In this document: positions 32,930 to 42,479 of the stretch, in pieces
Position numbering within the stretch: the stretch's first letter is position 1
Layout: every line of letters begins with the position of its first letter
Origin: Symbiodinium natans
Lineage: Eukaryota; Sar; Dinophyceae; Suessiales; Symbiodiniaceae
Reading direction: 5' to 3'
NCBI GenBank assembly: GCA_905221605.1
Contig: CAJNDS010001125.1
Span: forward strand, 644,106 to 708,105
Length of the DNA stretch: 64,000 bases
Notes under the pieces: generated by a model
What the model was told of the DNA's origin: nothing
Databases searched by the model: none
The model's input: the letters and a program-made list of their open reading frames with translations, nothing else
Made by a program: the position numbers and the translations under genes

Positions 32930-33190
32930 TTAGGGTTTAGGGTTTAGGGTTTAGGGTTTAGGGTTTAGGGCTTAGGGCTTAGGGTTTAGGGTTTAGGGTT
33001 TAGGGCTTAGGGTTTAGGGTTTAGGGTTTAGGGTTTAGGGTTTAGGGCTTAGGGTTTAGGGTTTAGGGTTTAGGGTTTAGGGCTTAGGGTTTAGGGTTTA
33101 GGGTTTAGGGTTTAGGGTTTAGGGTTTAGGGTTTAGGGTTTAGGGTTTAGGGCTTAGTGCTGAGGCTTAGGGCTTAGGGCTTAGGGGTTT
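32930..33190 (+). repeat. Long TTTAGGG array with periodic TTAGGGC variants
   Basis: About 35 units in which GGGCTTAGGG replaces GGGTTTAGGG at intervals of several units, suggesting higher-order duplication of blocks. Confidence 0.97.
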
Positions 33191-33363
33191 AGGATTTCCG
33201 AATTCTGGGGTGTTGGTGTGTTAGGGTTTTCGGTTCTTAGGGTCTCAGGGTCCAGGGTGCAGGCCGTGTTCTGGTACGCTAAACCTTCAAACCCACACCC
33301 CAACACCTAAGCCTGACAAATGCCTCTTCGGACCAAGCCCTCTGGGAAAAATGAGCGCGTAGG

Positions 33364-33480
33364 CCCCCTAAACCCTAAACCCTAAACCCTAAACCCTAAA
33401 CCCTAAACCCTAAACCCTAAACCCTAAACCCTAAACCCTAGACCCTAGACCCTAGACCCTAGACCCTAAACCCTAAACCC
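33364..33480 (-). repeat. CCCTAAA array with a CCCTAGA block
   Basis: Ten CCCTAAA, four consecutive CCCTAGA, then CCCTAAA again. From 33490 to 33980 is unique sequence with a G tract at 33566-33580 and no recognised gene. Confidence 0.96.
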
Positions 33481-33989
33481 ACAGGATACTTTAAACGTCC
33501 ACCCCCAGCCTTCGACTTTGAACCCTGCGTACACCCCCATCAAAGGTGCACTTAGGCCCGTACTGGGGGGGGGGGGGGGTGTTGTAGAACGAATCATTGA
33601 ATTGAATCCAAACGACCTCAAAGCATGACACTAACGTACTATAGACGTCAGTATTAATCGAGAAGAATCCGGTCACTAAACGCCGCTCAATAATGGAGGA
33701 TGTGATCACAATGGTGCAGCATATCATTGTTTCCATAGCCAAATTAAACATGTGTAAGTTGTTTTGGGGGGTCTGCTCTGCGCTCAACCGTGTCTTTGCT
33801 GTCTTGTGAGCCTGTTCTTATCTTTGACGTTTTCGTGGAGCGTAGGGTTCAGGGTTGAAGTGGCTTCAAAGGGCCCACGGGTCGAGGCCCAGTCGTCCCA
33901 GGGGCTTATAGGATTCATTGTTCAGGTGCGGAGTATGTTTCGGTCACGATAAATCTCGTTTGACCCAGGGACAACTCAGGAACTACGAA

Positions 33990-34085
33990 TTGCTTAAGAA
34001 CCCGTATTAAATGGAAAACATGTTCTTCCTTATTAAGGGTAATGCAGGGATTATTCCTTTATGTTCTTTTGGGGTTCTTAAACAA
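33990..34085. mobile_element. TIR element family D, copy 1
   Basis: TTGCTTAAGAACCC...GGGGTTCTTAAACAA inverted ends; interior GTTCTTCCTTATTAAGG. 96 bp. The second copy is at 51930-52028. Confidence 0.85.
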
Positions 34086-34655
34086 ATAGTCGGGAAGTAA
34101 TGTTAGACCATGCCCCACCGACCGAGAAATCTAATAAGGGCCAAGTCCCAGACCGACCCAAGTCCTACACCCCTCCCCTGGAACCGTGGAAATCACAAAC
34201 CCTGAGCAAAGCCCCTAAACTGCAAACCCTAACCCTCAACCCTGAACCCTAAACCCTGAACTGCTATGCTCCAAGGCTACACCTCAGGCCAGGGACGGGA
34301 GACGGGAGTCCGGAAGTTGTACGTCTGTGTGCGAGGGCTTCAGGATGTTCAGGGTTTGAGTTTAGGGTGTAGGGTTTAGGGCTTACAGTAAACCCCAAAA
34401 AGTTGGAAACCTTTCTAAGGACAAATAGTGCAAGGATTCTCTTCTCTTTACTCTTAGGGATTGAGGCTTTCGAGTTTCCAATATGTTGGCTTCTACTATA
34501 GGTCTTAGGGCTTAGTGTCTAGGGCTCAAAATTTCCCGCGCTGCTAGCTTGCGGGTTCTGCGACAGGCTTCGGGAGCACGGGTAAGGTCGCCAAACCCTA
34601 AACCCGAAACCCTGAAACCCTGAAACCCTGAAACCCTAAACCCTAAACCCTAAAG

Positions 34656-34760
34656 CGGCCCTTGATGGTGTGTTTCCGCTTTTGCTGCCAGGAGAGATGT
34701 TGAACTTCCTCCGCGTCCCGCCCGCCCAGAAGCTTGGCTCGGAGACAAAGTCAAGTGGGG
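34656..34760 (+). CDS. exon, unidentified protein
   Basis: TAAAG acceptor, frame ALDGVFPLLLPGEMLNFLRV then PPAQKLGSETKSSG, donor GTTTAGGG. CCCTAAA repeats lie just upstream. A second acceptor (TGCCAG, 34692) sits inside but changes frame. From 34090 to 34640 no exon is supported. Confidence 0.62.
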
Positions 34761-34934
34761 GTTTAGGGTTTAGGGTTTAGCGTTTAGGGTTCTCAGGAAC
34801 TCAGATCAAGTTACGATAGCAAGCAAGCCGCAAACGATTTACTGCATGTCCAACCCTAAACCCTAAACCCTAAACCCTCAACCCTAATCCCTAAACCCTA
34901 AACCCAAAACCCAAAACCCAAGACCCAAAACCCA

Positions 34935-34992
34935 AAACCCCCCCACCCCAACCCCCCCCCCCCCAAAAAAAAAAAAAAAAAAAAAAAAAAAA
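34935..34992. repeat. poly(C)-poly(A) junction tract
   Basis: ACCCAAAACCC repeats lead into twelve or more C and then about 28 A. The same C-then-A (or T-then-G) arrangement recurs at 46111 and 48257, and with interruptions at 14206, 35226 and 63222. Confidence 0.95.
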
Positions 34993-35002
34993 CGCATTCC
35001 AG

Positions 35003-35050
35003 GATGGCCTCCGACACCAAAGAGCTTGAGACCATGCTCCTCTGGCTTCC
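35003..35050 (+). CDS. micro-exon, unidentified
   Basis: TTCCAG acceptor, frame MASDTKELETMLLWLP, ending beside TTAGGGTTTAGGG. Confidence 0.45.
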
Positions 35051-35679
35051 TTAGGGTTTAGGGTTTATGTTTTGGGGTTTCAACCTTGCTGAAGAAGTCT
35101 GATCCCTAAGCTGTCAACTCATGAACCTAGACCCAATACAAGGACGACCACCAAAGCTACACAGATTCTTCTTCTTTTGGTCTTTCTCTTTCTCGCTCCC
35201 GCCGTCGCTCTCTCTAGCTCTGTCTTTTTTTTTTGTGGGGGCGGGGGGGGGGGGTAGGGGCAGGGTTTATCATCTTGAGGGAACCCTCCGTTCCCACTAG
35301 TGTTTGGGGTTAGGGTTTAGGGTCCAGGTTGCTTCGGGTTTTGTTCAGGGTTTAGAGCATCTAAGGCTCAAATATCTCGACAAAGTTCAAGACACAGTGA
35401 ACAAGAACAACTGGGATGCGCCATGAGCTGCAATCAGGGGAGACTTCGATCTTTTGAGGTCGGCCTTAGGGTCTGGGTTTGGGGTTTGGGGTGTGTAGGC
35501 ATGTACAGTTGAGGGTGTATCGGATTTCGGGTGGTAGGTTGTAAGGATTTGAGTGCATAAAATTGTTGTTTGTGCGGTGCGTGTTGAAGGTTGAGGTTTT
35601 TTTGGTTGCGGGTCCATGCGTGGAATCGGCAGCTGTTGTAGTTTTAGGGCTTAGGGTTCACAGAGCTTAGGGTTTAGGG

Positions 35680-35780
35680 TTGGGATGCTCCTCCTTATAC
35701 TAACAGTCCTTAATCAGGATTACAGTACCCCCTATTATAGTCCCCATTGAATTAAGGACTTCTAGTTTCCCATGTGTTAG
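35680..35780. mobile_element. TIR element family A, worn copy
   Basis: TTGGGATGCTCCTCCTTATA and the central ACAGTCCTTAATCAGGATTA are clear; the right end is degraded (GACTTCTAGTTTCCC). Confidence 0.6.
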
Positions 35781-35803
35781 GGTTATATGCCGATAGCACA
35801 TGA

Positions 35804-35873
35804 GGACGTCACCGACAACTTCGAGTGCCTCTACAACATGAAGGAGACGCTCCGCGGAGCGAAGAGTAGACAG
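35804..35873 (+). CDS. exon, unidentified protein
   Basis: ACATGAG acceptor, frame DVTDNFECLYNMKETLRGAK then SRQ, donor GTGGCG. It lies between two family A elements. A further island at 36220-36270 reads MIWGDANLRRSVKVPRC with unclear edges. Confidence 0.6.
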
Positions 35874-35900
35874 GTGGCGTCTGCGGGGGTTGGGCTTATA

Positions 35901-35988
35901 GGTTGGGATGTTCCCCCTGATAGGAACAGTCCTTGACAGGTTTTGTAGTGGGGGGCCTATGAAGGATTGTTAGTATAAGGAGGGACAG
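35901..35988. mobile_element. TIR element family A, copy
   Basis: GGTTGGGATGTTCCCCCTGA at the left and GGATTGTTAGTATAAGGAGG at the right, with AACAGTCCTTGACAGG in the centre. Confidence 0.75.
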
Positions 35989-36329
35989 GGTTTACGGACT
36001 GGTGTTGCCCTTGGGGACTGAATGAGATTGCATCAGCTTGCACAACGAAAATACGGATTGTTTGGCTTGCACACTGAAATCTCGAGCTTATGACCTTAGC
36101 TGCCAGGCGGCTAGTATTATGCGGTTCTTATGTTAACGGGGTCCTAAACCCCAAGCTCTAAACCCTAAACCCTAAACCGAGCACCCAAAACCCTAAACAG
36201 CCCTGAAGCAGGTATTTCAGATGATCTGGGGAGATGCCAACCTCCGCCGTTCGGTGAAAGTGCCTCGATGCTATATCTCACCGCTGGTTGGGGCCTTATA
36301 TAAATACCTTTTAAATGATTATATAGGGT

Positions 36330-36420
36330 GTGTATATATATATATACCCTTTTTGGGATTATATAGGGTACGTAATACACATATCTATATATATATATAT
36401 ATATATATATACCCTTTAAG
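36330..36420. repeat. TA microsatellite with an ATAGGGT inverted pair
   Basis: TATATA runs between CCTTTTTGGGATTATATAGG and CCCTTTAAGGGACGATATAG. These ATATAGGGTAC motifs recur at 41065-41090. Confidence 0.85.
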
Positions 36421-36762
36421 GGACGATATAGGGTACCCTCAATCACTACTGATCAAGCGACTAAAGGCGGGACCCCTAAAAGGGACCTTAGGGGTTATTG
36501 GGGGCTTATGTAGGGGCCACTTGGTTACAGAGGGACTATGTAAGGTATGCAAGCCTGTCTTTAAAACCCGAAGTCCTAATTTCAGTAGGCCCTTGGGACA
36601 CTGCAGGTTTTTCCATGATTGGGTTTAAGAGGATCATATTCAGGAATGCATATATATATATGTATGTTCTTTAGAGGGCGTTCAGGCCATGCGAGTAACT
36701 TCACTAGGCTCCAACCGTCCAATTTTGGGGGTATTGCCTGCAACAACAGGTAGTCTGGGGTC

Positions 36763-36930
36763 GGAATAATTGCCGCTATCACGGCCGCTATATTAGTCTG
36801 TGGGTCCCAAAACCCTAAACCCTAAACCCTAAACCCTAATTCTAAACCCTAAACCCTAAACCCTAAACCCTAAACCCTAAACCCTAAACCCTATTCTAAC
36901 TATTACGGCCCCTACATTAGTCTGGGGGTC
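36763..36930. mobile_element. TIR element family F, copy 3, with an expanded telomeric array inside
   Basis: Left GGGGTCGGAATAATTGCCGC, right CTATTCTAACTATTACGGCC then CCTACATTAG; the middle (36790-36898) is (CCCTAAA)n. In copies 1 and 2 the same place holds only CCAAAACCCTG and AAACCCTAAAACCCTG. GGCCGCTATATTAGTCTGTG and GGCCCCTACATTAGTCTGGG also stand as direct repeats either side of the array. Confidence 0.75.
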
Positions 36931-37031
36931 CTGCTCTCTGAGGTGGCCATGACTTTTCAGGACGTGTTCGCGCCTTAGCGCGCTGTGATCCTCAAGTCCA
37001 TGGATCACATGGGGGGGGTCTTCGGAATTAG

Positions 37032-37072
37032 GGGTTTAGGGTTTAGGGTTTAGGGTTTAGGGTTTAGGGTTT
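37032..37072 (+). repeat. TTTAGGG array
   Basis: Six units. Just upstream 36945-36990 reads LLSEVAMTFQDVFAP then TAG, a possible but weak terminal exon. Confidence 0.93.
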
Positions 37073-37075
37073 AAG

Positions 37076-37142
37076 GGGTACCTTATTAGGGTCCTTATTG
37101 TAAGGAAATCCTACTATTTGGGGTCTATAATCGGGGTTCCTT
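37076..37142. mobile_element. short repeat family G, copy 3
   Basis: GGTACCTTATTAGGGTCCTT, GTAAGGAAATCCTACTATTT, GGGGTCTATAATCGG; same order as copies 1 and 2. Confidence 0.6.
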
Positions 37143-37173
37143 AGATGGGACTTCATACCGTCGCGGGTGTTCT

Positions 37174-37330
37174 GAGGGTAGTTACATGGTCTCTTAACAT
37201 GATCCCTTACCTTCTTTAAAGGGGTTCTGAAGTACGGGCCCTTGCGTTTCATAGGGTTATCGCGTTTGTAGGGGGTAAATTTAGTGTCCCGAAATAAGGG
37301 CCCATATGACGGGACCGTGTATCTACCCTC
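37174..37330. mobile_element. TIR element family H, best copy
   Basis: GAGGGTAGTTACATGGTCTC at the left pairs with GACCGTGTATCTACCCTC at the right. Interior GATCCCTTACCTTCTTTAAA and TAAGGGCCCATATGACGGG match copies at 5447, 7990, 19440 and 45819. Confidence 0.8.
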
Positions 37331-37604
37331 AGATGCGTAGGTGTGGACAGTGGGGACAAGGGCTAGAGAGCATCATGAGGAAGACGCACTGCGCCAGTGG
37401 TGCCACTGCATTTCCAGGTTCATCCTCCCGGATTCACAGTGCATTTGAACTCCAAGAGAACAGACAAGCCACAGAAACCCCAAAGCCCTACAGGCCCTGT
37501 AAGCCCCCATAAGCCCTACTAAACTCCCCAGATGCCTTGGAATGCCTTGAATCCATGAGCCTGGGCCCTAAAATCCCTCGGTCTCGGACGCCCGAAGCCC
37601 ACTG

Positions 37605-37732
37605 AGGGCGCGCCCTGACGACGTGCCAGACTTTGTCATCCACCAAGTGAAAGATGCCGTGAAGATCGTCAAGACCAGTGCCATACGCTGCGTGGCCTGA
37701 TCATTGTGGAGCCCTTGGAGGTGTACCAGGAA
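37605..37732 (+). CDS. exon-like island with a probable frame shift
   Basis: One frame reads DDVPDFVIHQVKDAVKIVKT then SAIRCVA and TGA. From about 37680 another frame reads CHTLRGLIIVEPLEVYQE and TAG. The two halves look like parts of one protein, so either a short unrecognised intron or a one-to-two-base indel (assembly error or decayed gene) separates them. It ends near GTAGGGTTTGGGG. Confidence 0.5.
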
Positions 37733-37910
37733 TAGGGAATGCGGTAGGGTTTGGGGCTTATAGGGCTTAGAGGGGTTTTGTAGGGCTTATCGGGTTCTAG
37801 GTCTTGTAGGCCTGAAAGGGTGTAGGGCTGTGGGGTTTATGGGGCTTGTATGCGAAATACGTTTTTGTCAAGGTTCAGGGTGCGGGTAGCGCTGAGGGTG
37901 GAGCAACGCG

Positions 37911-39594
37911 ATGAGCAGGGAGATCGCCGCAATCGAAAACATGAAGACGAAGCAACTCGGATGCCCAGTAGTACCCTTCTTTTTCTGTTTCTAAGCACCA
38001 GGCCCTATATACCTTAGTCGCCGAGTGAGCACACTTTACACTTTTGGGGGGTACTATAATCCTCTATAGAACTGAAAGTTTACAATTTTTCGGGGCTTAT
38101 GAACTCAGCAACGAAGATACCCCAAACCCTGTAGTCTGAAGAATCCCTGCATGAACCCTCGCCCTAAACCCTAAACCCTAAACCCTAAACCCTGGCTACC
38201 TTGGCCACTGGGGGACCTACAGGCAAGCAAACTTCTTCTCCGTCGTCATCTCGGGCCTCTCAGGCACTTGGCGTTTAAGTTCAGGGTTCGGGGTTGGCGT
38301 TTAGGGTTGGGGTTTAGGGTTTAGGGTTTAGGGTTTGGGGTTTAGGGTTTAGGGTTTAGGGTTTAGGGTTTAGGGTTTAGGGTTTAGGGTTTAGGGTTTA
38401 GGGTTTAGGGTTTAGGGTTTAGGGTTTATAGGGTTTAGGGTTTAGGGTTTAGGGTTTAGAGTTTCGGGTTTAGAGTTTGAGGTTTAGGGCTTGGGATTTA
38501 GGGTGTGGGTCTAAGGTTTAGGGTTTGGTTTAGGGTTTACGTAGGGTCGAGCGCGACAAGCTCTGCAGGGCGCCGCCTCCTTCAAAATCAAATCAACCCG
38601 AAGGTTAGGGGTTTAGGGTTTAGGGTTTCGGGTTTAGGGTTTAGGGTTTAGGGCACCCCGCACATCCGTGATCCCAGCTACACCCGGACCCTTACTTGGG
38701 TTTTGGACTACTATACTTCAATGCTTTTTTGGGGTTCTGGGTTCCTACGATGGCTGCTTATACCGAAAACGTATATACCTTTTTTTCCAGGGTCTACTTC
38801 AAAGTAGGGTTAGGGCCCTAAAGACCCTGGAAGGCTTCATGTCATCCTAAAAAAACCAGAAGCGCATTCAAGGCTAACTTCGTTGCAAACCCTAAGCCCC
38901 AAACACCCTAAACCCCAACCCCCAAACTCTCGAGGCTTGGGGGTGTTGAGGGTGCAGGGACCCCGGGATAGGTTCAGTAACCTTTGGCGTTTTAGGATTT
39001 AGGGGGTTGGGGGTCTTCGGGCGTCCACGGAGTTCAAGGGGCTTAGGGGTTCCAGTGGGTTCAGGGGGGTTGGGGGTTTGTTTAAGGCGTTTAGGAGGTT
39101 TAGGGGGTTTGGGGGGTGTAGGGGGTGTTCAGGTACTGCCCTGACACTCTCTTCCAGTCATAGCTATCAGACACAGAACCCTATAAGCTAGAACCGTTTA
39201 ACCCCAAATCCCCCTAACACGAACGATCCCAAGCTGACGCTAGCCCTGAACCTTACCTTTAACCTTGGTCCTACATAGACCGAAGCCCGCAGTACCCCTG
39301 AGCTCTACCCTAAACCCCTAAACCCTAAACCCTAAACCCTAAACCCTAAACCCTTTTTTAAACCCTCAACCGAATTCACAGCAACCCGAGTCGTGTAAGC
39401 CTCACCGGTCCTCAAGATCCTTGGCAGAGTTGTCCCTAAACCCTAAACCCTAAAGCCTAAACCCTAAACCCTAAACCCTAAACCCTAAACCCTAAACCCT
39501 AAACCCTAAACTGTCAGGACTCCTCGTGTTCGTCGCGACGTTTCTCTCCGGCCTCCTCGTGGATGTAACTCGGAAGTTTTGTGGGAGGGACTCG
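37911..39594 (+). CDS. unidentified membrane-segment protein gene, partial
   Basis: An ATG-led exon (37911-~37967, MSREIAAIENMKTKQLGCP) is followed by 38223-38272 (QANFFSVVISGLSGTW plus one base) and 39518-39594 (LLVFVATFLSGLLVDVTRKF then CGRDS). The last two join in phase through Arg and give a hydrophobic helix of about 17 residues, likely membrane-spanning. Donors GTTTAA and GTAGGG. A further island at 38548-38600 (VERDKLCRAPPPSKSNQPE) lies in the intron between them and may be an exon or an alternative. No family recognised; whether the first exon belongs here is inference. Confidence 0.5.
38223..38272 (+). CDS. membrane-segment gene, exon
   Basis: CCTACAG acceptor, frame QANFFSVVISGLSGTW, donor GTTTAAG. 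(CCCTAAA)n at 38164-38192 lies upstream. Confidence 0.58.
38280..38540 (+). repeat. Long TTTAGGG array with variants
   Basis: About 30 units, mostly perfect, following the donor of the exon ending 38272. Confidence 0.97.
39433..39512 (-). repeat. CCCTAAA array at an intron 3' end
   Basis: Eleven units ending at the acceptor CTGTCAG. An earlier block at 39308-39355 is similar. Confidence 0.96.
39518..39594 (+). CDS. membrane-segment gene, transmembrane exon
   Basis: TGTCAG acceptor; LLVFVATFLSGLLVDVTRKF then CGRDS; donor GTAGGG merging into a TTTAGG-type repeat. Confidence 0.65.
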
Positions 39595-39867
39595 GTAGGG
39601 TTTAGGCCTTGAACCCCCCCTTAAACGGGTTTAGGGTTTAGGGTTTAAACCGTGGCCCGACTTACGCAACAAAGGGAATTCACCTTTGCAGGCTGTGGAG
39701 CAACCTGCTGGCAGAGTAGGGCCCAGACTTTAGGCTTCAAGGTATAGTCCTGGCATGTTGGGGGGTTTAGGGGATTTCGTGATTTGTGGGATCGGTTTGT
39801 ACCAGTCAACCCCCCGCCCCACCCCCCCCCCACCCCCCCGAATATGCCCTGAAGCCGAAACATGAGG

Positions 39868-39945
39868 GTTTCAGTTCGCCTTTATCGCATCTTCGGTCTG
39901 GGCCTGGCTGAGGGCCTTTAGGTCCAAGCCTAGCACCTCGCCAGG
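39868..39945. CDS. exon-like island, strand ambiguous
   Basis: Minus strand: PGEVLGLDLKALSQAQTEDA then IKAN and a stop. Plus strand: ASSVWAWLRAFRSKPSTSP. The minus reading looks more protein-like, but no other minus-strand exon supports it. Confidence 0.35.
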
Positions 39946-39959
39946 GGGGGTGGGGGGGG

Positions 39960-40824
39960 GTTGCAGGGTCGAGGATCTAAACCCTAAGCCCTAAACCCAA
40001 AACCCTAAACCCTATCGCCTCATGAGGCCATGCGGGAAGATAGACTACAGGTGCCTTACCTGAGCAGCCTCGTTAGGGAGGGAGTTGAGATGTAGGGTTT
40101 CGGGTTTGGGGTTTAGGGTTTAGGGTTTAGAGTTTAGGGTTGAGGGTTTAGGGTTTAGGGCGCAGGGTTTAGGGCGCATAGGTATGCACGGCAATCAGGC
40201 TTCGCTTCTGCAAACTTTTGAGTTTGGGGTTTGGGTCCTTAAGGGTTTGGGGTGTAAACTTTTGGGTTCTTGGGTTCAGGGTTTGGTTCAGGCTTCGATC
40301 AAGGTTTTCGGGTAGGTTTCGGCTTTTCAACAAGTGTGGCAGCAAAGGTTAGGACGACTTAGAGCCATTGGCAGGTTATGATTGGGCTGGTCGGTGCGGT
40401 GAAACGGAGTAGGTTTAGGGTTACGTAAGGGGTTTAGGGTTTAGGGTTACGTAAGGGGTTTAGGGTTTAGGGTTTAGGGTTTAGGGTTTAGGGTTTAGGG
40501 TTACGTAAGGGGTTTAGGGTTTAGGGTTGACAGGGTCAGCTGGCCTCTCAAAGCAGGGGTCCTTGCGCAGCATGCCCTGCGTTTTTCTGCACAGCCCGGA
40601 AGCTTGCGGGCACAAGACTGGCGCCACCACATGCTGCTGCTCCAGACTGAGAATTGGACGGCAACAATTCATGGCCTGGGTTTGGTAAAACCTCAACCCT
40701 ATGCCCTTATGTTCTAAGAGCCTGAATCCTAAACCCTATGTCCCCGTATCCTGAGCTGCACCCGAAACCCGAATGCAGACGTCCAGACTGTCCAGCTATA
40801 CCCGTATTCCCTTTCAGGGATTGT

Positions 40825-40859
<35 letters not shown>

Positions 40860-41570
40860 CGCGTGTGTTAGACATCCACTTCAACATAAGGGGCTTGTGT
40901 AAGTGAGATGGAATTGACTTCTCCGTATGGTTGATTAGGCTCTGTAACTTCTCGCACTTAGCTAGAGAAGACCGCACAGCTCTTGGGAAGGCAAACATCC
41001 CCCCCCAAGTCATGGAAACCTTCTCTTGTTTACTGGCTGGTTCTAAGTAGGGCACTAATAGATACCCTTTAAGGGATTATATAGGGTACCTCATTCCCCC
41101 ATTCCCTACTAAGAACCGGGGGGGTTTACTCGTACGCCTCGTACGCCAGTCTTACCCCCCGGAATGCAAGGGCTCCCAAAGAAACCGCTCTGGCTTTTGG
41201 AGCGTAGGTTTGAGGTTTGCCCAGGCTTTGCGGGTCCACATGCAGTGCCGTTGCTTTTTGGCCCAGGCGTGGGTATATGATTTCACGTGTAAGGAAGCCC
41301 CGCAGGCCCGATAATAAACCCTAAGTGTTGAGCCCTTTTAGGGCTTTAGGGTTTAGGGTTTAGGGTTTCCGGCTAGCATTATAAAACCATGAGCCCTTAA
41401 GACCCTGGAGCCCTCCTGAAGCCTTAGCGCGCACACACGAAACACCCAAAACCCTGAACACCATACTTTTGTCAATTATAAACCCTAAACCCTAAACCTT
41501 AAACCCTAAACCCTATGTAAATACACTTTGTTATCTTAACTATTGCCAAACCTTCACCACGCTCACGCCT
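39960..41570. other. repeat-rich stretch with no firmly supported gene
   Basis: TTTAGGG blocks at 40100-40170 and 40410-40530 (the latter with the compound unit GGTTACGTAAGGGGTTTAGG), a (TG)n microsatellite at 40828-40868, and TATAGGGTACC fragments near 41080. The 40525-40690 island is open on both strands with no splice edges or family. Confidence 0.6.
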
Positions 41571-41574
41571 TGAG

Positions 41575-41668
41575 CTCCGCCGCCAATGCAGTCCCCCGGG
41601 ACCCCTCCGTCGAAGCCGCCCGCGCATGCCGGGGCGCTCGCGGAGGAGGGCCGGAGTGCATCTTGGCC
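41575..41668 (+). CDS. exon, unidentified protein
   Basis: CTTGAG acceptor, frame AANAVPRDPSVEAARACRGA then RGGGPECILA, ending GGCC|GTTTAGGG. Very GC-rich. Confidence 0.55.
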
Positions 41669-41775
41669 GTTTAGGGTTTAGGGTTTAGGGGTTTAGGGGT
41701 TTAGGAGTTTAGGGTTTAGGGGTTGAGGGGTTTAGGGGTTTAGGGGTTTAGGGTTTAGGGTTTAGGGTTTAGACC
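41669..41775 (+). repeat. TTTAGGG / GTTTAGGGG array
   Basis: Begins at the exon edge; seven- and eight-base units mixed. Confidence 0.95.
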
Positions 41776-41779
41776 ATAC

Positions 41780-42470
41780 AGGGTTCAGGGTGTAAGGTTT
41801 AGCGTGTTTCGTTTTGTTTTATGTCATTGTTTATGCAAAGCCTCAGGGAACATGTCACAAGGTCGTCGCTTCAGTATCGTTCCACGTGAGGGGAGTCACC
41901 TTTTTGTTCCAAAACACCAGTTTCAAACCTCAATGGCAGCGGTGACTGAAGCTTTTCTCGCTTGCACCCCACCCACCCACCTCACACCACTTCTCCGATG
42001 AACCTGCATCAAGATCACCAGGTCTGAGCAAGGATGAAAAGGTGTTACCGAAAATGCCCAGCAACGCCGACGAATTCTTGAGCATTCCCGTCTTGCAAAA
42101 ATCCGGACCTAACAAGCCCCTTTTTTTGGCTTTGCTTTTGGTTCCCTTATCAATTTGCCTTGCGTGGCTCTGCCTCAAGCTCAAATTACGGGGCCTGTTT
42201 TTGGTGACGCTTTTTGTCATTTTGAAGTCCATTTTTCGGGGTGCATTTTTGGCCCCTCATCGAGCCAAAAGGGGGTTCCAGGCTCCAGGACCCCTAAACC
42301 CGAAACTCTAAACCCTAAACCCTAGATCCTAGACCCTAAACAAAATGGCACGATTGCTTTTTGAAAGGCTTCGAAGAATCCGCAGGCACTAGGTCTTTCG
42401 CCCAAGCCCAAGCTCAGGACCCCTCAACACTCCCCCGAACCCCAAGCCCCAAACCCTCACACATGCACAT
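41780..42470. other. unique stretch without recognised gene
   Basis: Few telomeric repeats. The + frame at 42042-42311 contains NADEFLSIPVLQKSGPNKP and then a hydrophobic run; the - strand is also open. No splice context or family. Confidence 0.4.
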
Positions 42471-42479
42471 GCACACACA

